Position numbers and translations under genes: made by a program. Of a stretch of DNA of 64,000 nt, positions 22,701 to 35,300 are shown piece after piece. Every line of letters starts with the position of its first letter. The first letter of the stretch is position 1. The stretch lies in contig NC_056527.1 of the NCBI RefSeq assembly GCF_019175285.1, forward strand, positions 108,083,129-108,147,128, given 5' to 3'. Under the pieces are notes generated by a model, which saw only the letters and a list, made by a program, of their open reading frames with translations, did no database searches and had not been told where the DNA came from. Source of the DNA: Sceloporus undulatus (taxonomy: Eukaryota; Chordata; Lepidosauria; Squamata; Phrynosomatidae).

Positions 22701-25087
22701 TGATGTTTGGAATTTATATATTTTTAAAATATGTTCAGGTTGCGGATGCTTGAATCTGTGGATAAAGAATCCGTGGATATAGGGGGCCAACTGTAAAAGA
22801 GAGAAGGCTGAAATATTTGGTAGGCACTGGTTCACATCTGATTTTGGAAGCTAAGCAGGGTCTGGCCTTGTTAGGACTTGGAAGAGAGACTGCCAAGGAA
22901 CACCAGGTGATATAGAGGACAATGGCAAACTACTTCTGAGTATTCTTTTCCTAAGAAAATCCTATGAAATTAATGGGGTCATTAAAAGTCAACAGGTGAC
23001 TTAGATGCATACACAAACACACACACACGCACGCACGCAGGCAGGCAGGCAGACAGACAGACAGACATTAATAAGTGTCTGTAAAGGTGAAAAGGAGAGG
23101 ACAAATTTCCTCCCCTCCACCATATGGTCTTGCCTGTATAAGACTTTATTCCACCACTAATAATCATTTACTCTCAAATCAGAAAATGGGATTTGTGTAA
23201 TATATATCAAATAACTGTGTCCCCTTTCTTTGTTCTTGTAAAAAGAGAAGAATGAAATGTTGTTAATTAAATTGTAAAATGTTAATAACAACATGGGGTG
23301 AATAACAGATTTTTTTTATGGTGGTGGTGGTGGGGTTAACCCCACACTTACTTTATGTGTGAACAGGGCAGTTGCCTGGAGAAACAAAACATTGCTACCC
23401 ATCACGTCCCACTTGGACCTAAAGGACATCACACATGCAAATGTACCTACATTTCTGTAGCCTATATGAGCACAAAATCAAGTGTCTTGCTTCGCTTAAA
23501 AAGGCAATAGAGTATCTGTCATTTTATGTGTATTCCCAGTGCTCCACAAAGTGGCTTATGCCCTCACCACGCTACTATGGTACGATAGCTTCCATGTTGG
23601 GGCGCCTCTCTCACCTCCAGCCTCAAAACTTAGTAGCCTCAAAACAGTAGTCTCCAACTCACCAGTTGTAGGCCAGCTGGAGTTGCAAACGGGCATGATC
23701 GGCTGTTTCAATAGTGATAATGTCGGTGCAGAAGTCGGGCCCTAGGAGGAGGCAGAGGGCACGGCGGGCATGGGGGCGCTTGGGACGGCCCCCCGACAGA
23801 CTCAGGACTGTGAACTGCTCATCTGGCCCCAGAAGCACCAGCTCTGGCCCAAAAACCACCCTGAGAAGAAGAAGAGAAACAGAATTAAAATGGCTGAGGT
23901 CTACAAATTATGAAAAGTCATGCAGTATCAGCCTGTGATGTCTTTCCTCAAGGGTTAAGACATTTTTACAACACTGAAACAACCAACTAAGGCATGGGTC
24001 AGTTCTAACTAAAGTAGACCCAATATACAGTTGGCCTTCTTTATATGCGGATTTTTTATACACGGATTCAAGCATCCACAGCTTCAAAAAATATTCAAAA
24101 AAAGGATAAATTTCAAGTATCAAACCTTGATTTTTCCATTTTATTTAAGGGACACCATTTTGCTATGCCATTGCATTTAATGGGACTTGAGCATACACAG
24201 ATTTTGTTATTCACAGGAGTTCCTGGAACCAAACTCCAGCAGATAACAAGGGTCCACTGTATCAATGGAAGTTATGGAAGTGTTGACTTACCATGTCACG
24301 ATTCAGTGGGTCATCTCTAGTTAAGATGAACCACTGGGATCATGCCTAACAAATTTCTGATACCATGAAATGTTATTGTCCCACCTCATTAGATGCATGA
24401 AGGGCTACCTAGTGTTTTAGGTACATACACAGTACGAACACACAGAATGAATACAATTATAGACTATAAAAGCTCAGAATAAAATAGATTTATTATATTC
24501 TTTTCAAGGTATCAGAAGCCACATGGGTGGTTTGCTGCAGCAGATTAAACAGCTAAAACTTCTTGCTTGTTCATAAGATTAAGTTGTGTTGGGCTAAGGT
24601 CTCCTGCAGTGTTAATTATATGTTTCCTCCTCTCTTGCCGCTTGTAATTCAGAGCAGTTGTGGAATTAGGAAAATTGCTTCTCATTCAGTTAACATTTGT
24701 TGGGGGGTGGTGGTTAAGCTATCATTTTTAAAAATCCCTTTAGAGCAAAATGTCACGGATTTAAAAAATAAAAATAAGAAAAGTAACCACCCCTAGTTTA
24801 CCACAGAGAACAGAGACTGACTTGTCAAAAAGCAATTCACTGCAGTCATGCTGCACAGAAACAAACAAGCAAAATCTGTGAGAAGTTTTAATTAGAGATA
24901 TGACAGCTGTAACAAACACTGAATGGTGCTTTTGCCTGTCCCACACTGGACCAGAAGTTACTACAAAATGGAACTACAAATGAGGACTGGTCAAAACAGG
25001 ATGACAAATGACAACACCAGAATGCAACAGTTTGGCAGTGATGGTATCTGAGGCTCACTGGGTGACCCTGAGGTACACACTTTGTGT

Positions 25088-25120
<33 letters not shown>

Positions 25121-28100
25121 AAGAGAGACAGGGAGGGAGGGAGGGAGAGAGAGAAAGAGAGAGAGATACAAACACATACTCCCTGCTCTTATCTAACCTA
25201 TTTTTCTGGGTGGTTGGAAGAATCAAATGTGTGTGATGATAAAATACGTTGGAAGAATAAAATGTGAGGAAAGGAACCAGAGCATAGAATAGAGAGAGGG
25301 AGGCCTTCAACTCCAAGAACCCCTCATCCATTGGCCAAGCTGGGTGGGAGACTCTGGGAGTTGTAGTCCAAAGGTAATGATTCCAGGTTCTGCAAGATGT
25401 TCATATACACTGCCTTAAGCTGAAAAACAAAGTAGGGTGCAGGACAGGATGATAAATTAGTATTAGTCAAAAAAGAGCTAACATGAGAAAAAGCTAGCTC
25501 AGGGGGAAAAGCCTTAGTCACACAATCTACTTTTGGTGCCAAGCCTCATTCTAAAAAAATGAGAGTACCTTTTCTTCATCATGCAGAATAAGCACAACGT
25601 CACATCCTTGGCATCAGGATCAGAGAGAGAGAAAAACATGGGCCAACTGAATGTGGTGCTACTGCTGCTGCAAAACTAGCAACTGAGGAAGACAAATTGG
25701 GGAAGATTACTCATAAAAGACTCCTAGTTGTGGATTTGTGTAACATGAGACAGAAGCCCTGGGAGTGTCTTCTCCTGAACATATGTAATTTACCTGAGAA
25801 ATCAACACCTCCCCCTTTTCCTTGGCTGCCCAAAGAAGGCACCAGAAAAGAGGCTGTAGAAATTCATCTTCAGCACTTTAAGGGTCCACACAAATCTTGG
25901 GAAGGTTATCCTTTGGACTATACTAGAATCCCTCAGTCATCAAGGGATTCTTGAAGCTGTAGTTCAAAAGAGTGGGTTTTTCCCCAGTTCTGGTTCTCTA
26001 CCTCAGGGCTTCTCAAGCCATCTGATATGAGAGACTGTCAATCTCACCCCTCGCCCCCCCCCATGTGCCACAGTCTAGAATCACATTTGCATCCACTGTC
26101 AACAAGTATTTCTTTCTTTCTTGGAAACTCTCTGTAGGGTGGACTGGAAACCAATGGCTTGCAGACCAGAACTGGTCCACAGGCCACCACTTTGAGTGAG
26201 GCAAGTCTTGTTTAGGAGGGGAAGAGTGGATGGAGGAATGCAGAAGGCCTCAGTCCATCTCCAGCCTCTCAGAGTGCTGCCTTGCCACTTGGGTACCTGC
26301 TGTGGACATGTGAGAAAACACAAGGATCTATTTCAGCTTAATTAGGAATACTGGCTTCTAGGATATGAATGCTAGGTATGGCTCATATTTTAGAAATTAA
26401 GTGCTGGCCCCTAAGAAATTCCTCCTCTGTTAGCCTTCTCCTCTCACCTTTCAAGTGAAGCAGTTTTCAAAGGACAGACATGTTAAAAAGGAAAGAAAAA
26501 AGGAAGGGGGAAGGATCTAGAAGCACCTTTGAGACAAACTGATTTATCATAGCATGAGCGTTTGTGGATATCAATCCACTTCTTCAGATGCAGCGTTAGA
26601 GTAATATTGAAGCTACAGTTAGATGGTTATGGGATAGAATACAAAAGGTGAACCTTCCTTTGAATTGCACAGCTCATGTGCTACTCCAGTTCATTCTCTC
26701 ACTCCGCCCCACTTCTGAAATCTTCTATGGTCATCTCTTTCCTTCCTTAACATACAGATGTTTCCAGGGTCTTATTTATTCTGGACTGTGAAAAACTCTT
26801 ATCTGTTGTTACAAAGCAGTCAGAATTAAAAACATACCCGGGTTCTCTCACCTGGATTTACGCTCTTTGTAGTCATACACCTGCACAGCTGCATTGTGTG
26901 GCACTCGGTAGGAGACAGCCCGTGTCTTGTCACGGTAAACTGGGTTGCTCCCATCTGTTGCATCTCTGGAACGATCGACCACAGGATTCCTTTCTGAGGT
27001 CAACAAGCCCTCCACATGGGAGGGTAGATCCTTCTCCCACAACTCCTCATCCTGGGACAGCATGTAAGTATGGCCAATAACAGCCCGGACCTGTGAGAAA
27101 AAGACCAGGGAGAAGGGAGGGGGCAAGGGTCAATCTTAAACTCTAATATTAATAGACTGGAAAATACACAATAATATTCTTGCCTACAACTTACCCAAAT
27201 ATGCTGGATGATGTTATGTATTTACTTTACATAGCCTAAGACTTGTTAAAGATGTCATTTAAATTTGCCTTTACTGCATAGTAGTTACTGCATAGTAAAT
27301 ACAAACAAGCAACATACCTTTTTGGCAATTAGGTGGCAGTCAAACTACAATGGATATTCCATAAATCACTTAATACAGCACTACATTATTTGGTGATACA
27401 CATCTACATAGTTAAGATCATTCACTAAAGGTACTTTTCAGTGTTATTTAGAAGCTTCCTGCTTTCAGGTTCTGGCTCAGATCCCAGAAATGTAAATTAA
27501 ACCTTATTAATCAAAACAAAAGAGTCCTGTTGCACCTCAAAAACTAATAAATAGATCAGAACATGACTTTATGTGGACTATAGCCCATTTTCTCAGAGAT
27601 ATGGGATGTTAGCCAGAATTACAAGTCAAGGATGGTTGTGTCATTGGCAACAGTTGTGTGAAAGATGGTGTTAATAATCCAGCTGTCACCTTGCATTGTA
27701 TTTCCCCCTGACTCTTAGCTTTCCACAATCTGATCTGAAATTCTGTATACTACTCCATAGATCTGTGAAATGGACAATAATGAATGAAAGCTCATGCTAT
27801 AATAAATATGTTAGGTTTTAAGGTGTCACAGGACACCTTGTTGTTTTTGCTGCAACAAACTAATATGGATATGTTTCTGGAATTCATCCATCAATCCAAA
27901 TCTTCCTCACACTACCTAATCACTGTGTTCTCCACACTACCTAAATGCTGCAGTTGAGCAATGCAGGGGGAGCACCAGCATCAGATGAAGGAGAGTCCAA
28001 GGTCCTGTGCATGAATGAAGCCCTCTTTTTAATACCCCCAAAGGGCCAAAACCAAAGAACCTAAGCAGAAATCATAGGATATTCTTCATACCCACTACTA

Positions 28101-29725
28101 ACTGTGGCTTTAAAAAAAACTACTCCAAGAGCCTAGGCTGAAGAGTGGTTAATAAATAATGGATATCAAGTGTGACAGAGGGCGGTGATACTTTTGTCAG
28201 CAGTGACCTCTTAAGGTGTGTATCCCAAGGGTGCTGCTAATGAGCATGTTTTATCTGAGATGGATAGAAGCTGATCCAGAAAGCAGCCACTATCCAGTAA
28301 AGTGCCATTCTATCTGCTCTGCTTACCTTGCCAGACTTGATATCCCGCACATAGATGCCCTCATTCTCTGCTAGTGGGATGGAATGGCGCTGCTCCAGGA
28401 CTTCCACCTCCGTTGGCGGCACATACTCCAAGGGTCCCCGGATCAACCAACGGTCGCCTGGCTTGCGTAACACTTTTTCATCATCCTGGGTGAGCATGAA
28501 GCAGAGACAGAGAGGGGAGGAGGTTCCAATGTCTATCCACATCAGCCATCCTGCCCTTCTCCCCTTACTCCAGAGTTTGGAAAATTACTTTTAAAAGATT
28601 ATCAGTTACAGTTACATCAGTTATAGTAATGGGAAGGGTTTCTAATGTCCATCCACATCTGACAACCTGCCTTCCTCCCCACGCTCACAGTCTGGGAAGT
28701 TACTTTTAAAAGATGATTAGTTACAGTTATAGTTCAAGGGCTTCTTCAAAGGTGTTACAGCGACAGCTGCATTTTAAAAAAATGGTTACTTTCTCATTTC
28801 TTGAAAGAAATGGAGCTGACAGTTCTAGTTAATTTTAGTTACTTTAAGAAAACAATCTGCTGCTGCAAAGTCACTGGCAGGACATGCTCTCCTGTTGTTC
28901 ACCTCATAGCCACTTCAACATGAAGTTGTAGCGTGAGGCAAAATACAAGCCAGCATTTGAACCATGTGATATTCCTCCTGCTTTATTTAGTGAAGCCATA
29001 CCCCTATAACTACAAAAGCATGAAAAAAGTTAGTTGCACATAAAAAAGAAATGTTAACCCTTGATTACATTATAATGATAATGTAGTTTAGTTATACCTT
29101 CACTATTGAATTTATTGTAAGGAATTTATTACAACTAGCCAGTTATTTGCAATTAATAACTTCCAATCTCTGCCTCTGTTCAACAACAGAGTCTCAGACT
29201 CTTCTACCTCATTCACATCTTCCAAGAGGCAGAGTGCCCGCAGCAGAAGACCTTCTTCTTCTGAAAGGATGTAAACATCTCGGATGCCTTGTTCCAGCCA
29301 CTCTCCAGGCCTCAGGAAGAATGAAACCTCCCCCTGAGGAAATGATAGAGAAAACCATGAATGAGACTTTGCAACCTGCATGAAAGATGGTGCCTTGCTG
29401 TACTTATGTTAAACGCACAACCCTCCTGCCCATATGTACAAGGACAGAGGAAAACACTGTCTCTCTTGTTTTATCCTCGTGGGCCTCTCTCTCTCACACA
29501 CACACACAAATAGCACAAGGAGGCTCGGTGGTGCAGTGGTTAAATGCCTGTACTGCAGCCACTGGTTCAATATCAGCTAGGGGCTCTGGGTCAACTCAGC
29601 CTGCCATCCTTCCCAAGTCGCAAAAATGAGTACCCAGGTTGTTGCGGACAATTAGCTTACACTTTGTAAACCACTTAGTACATAGGTAAGCAGTATAGAA
29701 ATGTGCTTGCTATTGATAAGGTTAC

Positions 29726-29769
<44 letters not shown>

Positions 29770-32312
29770 GAAATGCAGGGATCTTCTTTGATGAAGATAC
29801 TTATGCAGCATTTGAACAACTCTCTTTTAGGGTTACTTATCATAGATGTTCCCTGAACAAAGGTTGGATTCCAAGGTTCCTTCTAGCAGTGCTGCGAAAT
29901 ACGAGATGGTTGTGGATTATAGTCTAGGAATGGATGCAAATACCCTACAACAGGGGGTCTCAATCTTTTTGACTCACTGAGCCCTTATTTCTATGGCAGA
30001 GCCCCTAAGAGGCCTACCCTATGTCTTACAAGTCAATGGTGTTCAGGAATATATATTGTATTTTCTGGCGTATAAGACTACTTTTTAACCCAAGAAAATC
30101 TTCTCAAAAGTCGGGGGTCATCTTATAAACTGGGTGTCGTCTTATAGGGCAGGTGCTGAAACCTCTGAACTGGACTGCAGAATCTGCACTACCGTTCTGA
30201 TAGTCTTGGAGACTGGGAGGGCTGGGCAGGCACGGAGAGCTGACCAATCCAAGCAGGCTTTGTATACAACAAGTTTTCCTGCTAAGTAAGTGCATGTCAT
30301 AAGCATTTGAATTAAAATTACCATATTGAAATCAAACCTGATGTTTTTTAAATTTTTATTCGGTGTGCGCTGAAAGAGGGGTAGTCTTACACAGCGAGTA
30401 TATCCCAAACTCTATATTTTAACTGAAAAGGTTAGGGGTCGTCTTATACGCCCAGTCATCTTATACGCCAGAAAATACGGTGTGTGTGTGTGTTTATATG
30501 AACATATTATTATTCTTTAATTTCATCCAATTTTTATTTCTTTAATTTTCCTGGAGTGGCCGCAGAGTACCTGGGAAGTGCACATGGAGCCCTAAGGGCT
30601 CCTTGGAAACCCCTGTCTTACAAGTTAATCAAGGCCACCTTAATGAGAAGACTAACAATTGTGAAGGAGGTTTCCTGAAAGATAACATACCTACCACAAG
30701 TATTTTCATGCAGCAGGTGGATGTTTGGTATGTTGTAGGGCAAGGCTACATTACAGTCTAGCCTGCCTAACCAGAATTTATTGAATTAATAGATAGTCAC
30801 TGTAGAACATGCCCTAGAATCATTTGCACACCATGGAATTCCTGGACATGACATGTTGATCATGGGATCGTAAGTGCTAGAAGGAACCTTAGGATCCAAT
30901 CTTTGCTCAGGGCACATCTATGATGAGCAACCCTAAAAGAGAGTTGTCCAAATGCTGCATACGTATTATCATCAAAGAAGATCCCTGCATCTTCCAAGAG
31001 AGTTTGTTCCACTGAGTTAAACAGCTCTGACTATCAAGATGTTCTCCCTAATCATAGAAGCATAGAATCATAGAGTTGGAAGAGCCTGCAAGGGCCATCC
31101 AGTTCAACCCCCTGCCATTCAGGAAATCTAAATCAAAGCATCCCCAACAGATGGCCATCCAGCCTCTGTTTAAAGACCTCCAAGGAAGGAGACTCCACTA
31201 AACTCAGAGGGAGTGTGTTCCACTGTCAAACAGCCCTTACTGTAAAGGAAGTTCCTCTTAATGTTGAGGTGGAATCTCTTTTCCTGGAGCTTGCATCCAT
31301 TGCTCTGTGTCCTAGTCTCTGGAGCAGCAGAAAACAAGCTAGCTCCCTTCTCAATATAACATCCCTTAAAGTATTTAAATAGGGCTTTTATATCACCCCT
31401 TAACCTTCTCTTCTCCAGGTTAAACATCCCCAGCTTCCTAAGTCGTTCCTCATAGGATATGGTTCCCAGACCCTTCACCATTTTGGTCGCCCAAAGTCTT
31501 CCCTCAATTTTTTAGCTATGGGTTCTAAGCCTCAATAAAATTAAAAGCAAATTTAAAACAAACTGATAGACGGAGATACAATCATGAGTACAAAACTGGC
31601 ATGATGTTCTCCGCAGCTGAACAAGTGCACCATCTCAGTCCCTACACCCGTTGGAAGTAGCCACATACCTTGACCACCTTCTTCTGCCCGAGCTGGGGTT
31701 TGCCATCAGCATCCACCGGATCACAAATCACACAGTATTGGTGACTGTTCAGAGTGGTGATATTAACCTCACACACCACTTCCTCATAAACATCAGGGAT
31801 GTGGGCCTCAGTATCAGCCATGGTGACCAGCCATTCTTCCCCAGTCTTCCTGACAATACCCTGGAAGTCCTGGAAAGTCTTTGTGGCCCGAAGATGGAGC
31901 GCTTTCTTTAAGAGGGAAGAAAGATGCAGGTCTGAGTGAAGAAGGCTGCATGGACTCACTCTTGTTTAGCTCACACTATTGATACAAAATGAGTCATGCA
32001 AGATTCTTACAAGGTCTATTGGGGCCCTGTCTATTCTGGTTAGTCTTGGTGTGTGTGTATGTGTGTGCACGCACACGTGCTCATGTGCACACATGTGCCT
32101 TCAAATTGCCTGTTGACTTACACTAACTAAGCCTTAGGACCATTTTTTCATTGTTAGCATTACTCTTTCAACAGACAGACAGACATGGAGAGGTATATTT
32201 CATTTTGGGAAACACTGGGATATTTTAAACTGACCTGGGGAATGGCAATAAAAAGTCCTTGTCAGTGCTGAGAGTTGCCTAGGAAGACTTCAGAATGGGG
32301 AAAACATCAAAG

Positions 32313-32349
<37 letters not shown>

Positions 32350-35300
32350 ACAGTTACCCCTTGGAACTCGTGGGGGATCTATTCCAGACCCCCCCCCCCA
32401 CGAGTTCCGAAACTCGCACATATTCAAGCCCTATAGGCTTGAATGGGGTGCATGCATGCAGGGTGCGTGCTATGGCCGCAGATTTTCAAGTCCCCGGATT
32501 TCAAGTTCACAGACTTGAAGGGACAACTATATATATATTAAATTAAAAGGGCAAGAACAAAACCAGTGACTTTCTGTTTTTCCCAGCCTGTCTGTCTGGG
32601 CCTTAACTACTTTATGCTGGTTAATGAACACATGGGTTATTTTATTTTTACACATTTAATCTACAATTAATTTCATGGCTTGTGATCACCCAGCAGCCAC
32701 ACCAGTCCTGTCGAGTGGACTGCCCCACTGAGTGATATCCCTCTTTCGGGCGACTTTCCTCTTGTGCAGTTGGCACTCCCTGCACCTCCCTATTGATGCC
32801 TCTGCCAATTCTTTTGTTGCAGGGAAAAAAACCCAGTTTTTTTACAAGAAGCAAGTCTTCTGATTAGCTTAAAGAGAATTTTTGTGGCTTGGATTTTTAG
32901 AAACTATAGTCTACTGCTCAGTGTTCAGAAGAGGTTTGCCATTGCCTTCCCCTGAGGCTGAGAGCATGTGACATGCTCAAGGTCGCCCAATGGGTTTCAC
33001 TGCCAAGCTGGGAATCGAACCCTGGTCTCCAGAGTTGTAATTCAGAACTGAAACCATCACTCCACGCTGGCTCTCATGTCCCATTTTGCTTCCTGCTCTT
33101 CCAAACCAGTAACTCCCTGAAGACACCACTTTCCAATTTTTCTGAAACTAGAAGTGACCAAATGGTTAACCTCAGTTTTGACAAAAGGTTATTTGGGGTC
33201 TAAACTGGAGAATCATGCCCCTGTTGGTTTCCTGAAGTGTGACACTCTACTAGAGGGACTGCATTGTTTTCAGCATTGAGGGGGGTGGGCTAAGGGCCTG
33301 GAGAGGGAAACATACTAGGTAATGCCAATATGGTTCATAGTCTGCACAGTTCACAACCCTGTCCCAGGTTATTTTTCCCTCTAGCTGAGATTCTACATCA
33401 CAGTCTGCATTTCACAATTTTATGAATCTGTCACTATGTTGCAGAGATGCAACAAAACCCTGTTAGTAAACTGCAAAAATATGCATCTGGGCACTAGGCA
33501 TTGATGTACAATGGATACTTCAGATGCACATCAGGCATTCCCGTTGTACTTTGGCACTTCCTAGCAGAAGCCCAGATGCATATTGTGTTCCTCTGTGTGA
33601 ACTGCTGGCTGCCCACTCTACATAAGGCCATGGTGCATCAGTCACTGCGCTGACTACCATTGCACAATGAATGCCTCATATGTTGCAGAATCACAGCAGA
33701 TTCCTAAGGGAACATAGATGTTGCAAAACTACTGAATTCCATTTTGCACACATTAAGGCCATTTCTGAAGATAAGTCCCAAGCAGGATGCTAGCCTCTGT
33801 CTTCTCTCTCTGCATGTTGCCACCCACAAAGGTGTTGCTATTACCTTATTTATCACAGCAAGGGCCAAATTCAGTTTCAGAGAAATTATCAGGGGCCACA
33901 TTCTTCAGATGGATGGGGCAAAAGGAAGGGACCTAAAATAATCAGCATATATTTGCCTAAAGCTCTCATTGTTGGTTAGTAAGGTTCCTTTCACACCACA
34001 AAATCAAAGCCTTTTAATATCACTTTAATTGCTATGACTCTCCCCTATGGAATCCTGGGACTTATAATTTGATGCAGTATTTAAAGTTGTCTCAACAGCA
34101 CTTGTGCCTTTCCAAACTACAAATCCCAAGGTTCCCAAGGATATGACCATGGCAGTTAAAATAAAGTGATATCAAAGTGTTAGAACTGTGTAGTGTCAAA
34201 CAGCCTTGTGCTGCTGCTGCTTCTTCTTCTTCTTCTTGTTATATTTATATCCCACTTTGAGCAGCTAAGGAGAGGCATTAGGAGAGACATCTCACCCACC
34301 ATTAAGGCAGCAAACAGACCACTCACTTTTTCAGTCAGGATGAAAGCATCTTCAGTAGCTACTACTTCTTCGAAAACCCCAGGCAGGTAAGCACCAACCC
34401 GTTTCACTAACCACTCCTCACCTGAGGAGAAAAGGGAGACGCTAGATATGTCATACTGAAAAGAAAGAAGCCAACAGAAGACTGTAGAAAAGGCAGCAAA
34501 ATTACCTGTCACACGTTTATTCCCTTCTCTGTCCTTGCATTCTTTCCGTGCCTGCAGTCTTATGGCTTGGTTGGGCCGAATGGTGGTGGCCTGGATGGTC
34601 TCCACCACCTCTACCTCCTTTTGTGGGATGTAGGTGCCTGAAAAAAAGGAAACAAAACTGAACAATGAATGAGAGGTTGTTACAAAAGCAGACTAGCTCC
34701 CAAATCAGATGCTAAAAAAGCTAATACTCTCATTCTGCCACTTACAGAATGATTATAGAATCATAGAATCATAGAGTTGGAAGAGATTGCAAGGGCCATC
34801 CAGTCCAACCCTCTGCCATGCAGGAACTCTCAATCAAAGCATCCCCAACAGATGGCCATCCAGCCTCTGCTTAAAGACCTCCAAGGAAAGAGACTCCACT
34901 ACACTGAGGGAGTGTGTCTTAAACTCTGACTTAAAACACAGCTAGAAGGAAATAACAAATTAAGCATAGCTTTTTATCAGGGGGTGTATTCACATTTCAC
35001 AATTACAGTGGTTTGATTTCACAATTACAAGGCTCCATCCTACAGAATTCTTTATCTTGTAATTCGATAGAACCCTCTGCTAGAGAGCTCTAGTGCACTC
35101 CCTTGAACTAAAGCATGAGAATTCTCTAGCAGAGGATTATAAAGCTTCTGACCAAAATACAAATCCCAGAATTTGTTAGGGTCGAACCATGGCAACTAAA
35201 CGTGGCAAATGTTCCAGATCACACTGTTTGTGCATCCAACTCAGTACTGGTCACCCCAGCTATCCTCAGCCTTCCACCCTCCAGGCTTGTAGTACTATCA

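Noticed and set aside
22820-22910. 5S rRNA gene
   Set aside because: Only part of the 5S sequence, diverged, with a SINE tail.
29519-29714. tRNA gene (A/B boxes present)
   Set aside because: SINE tail and diverged body; no full cloverleaf.
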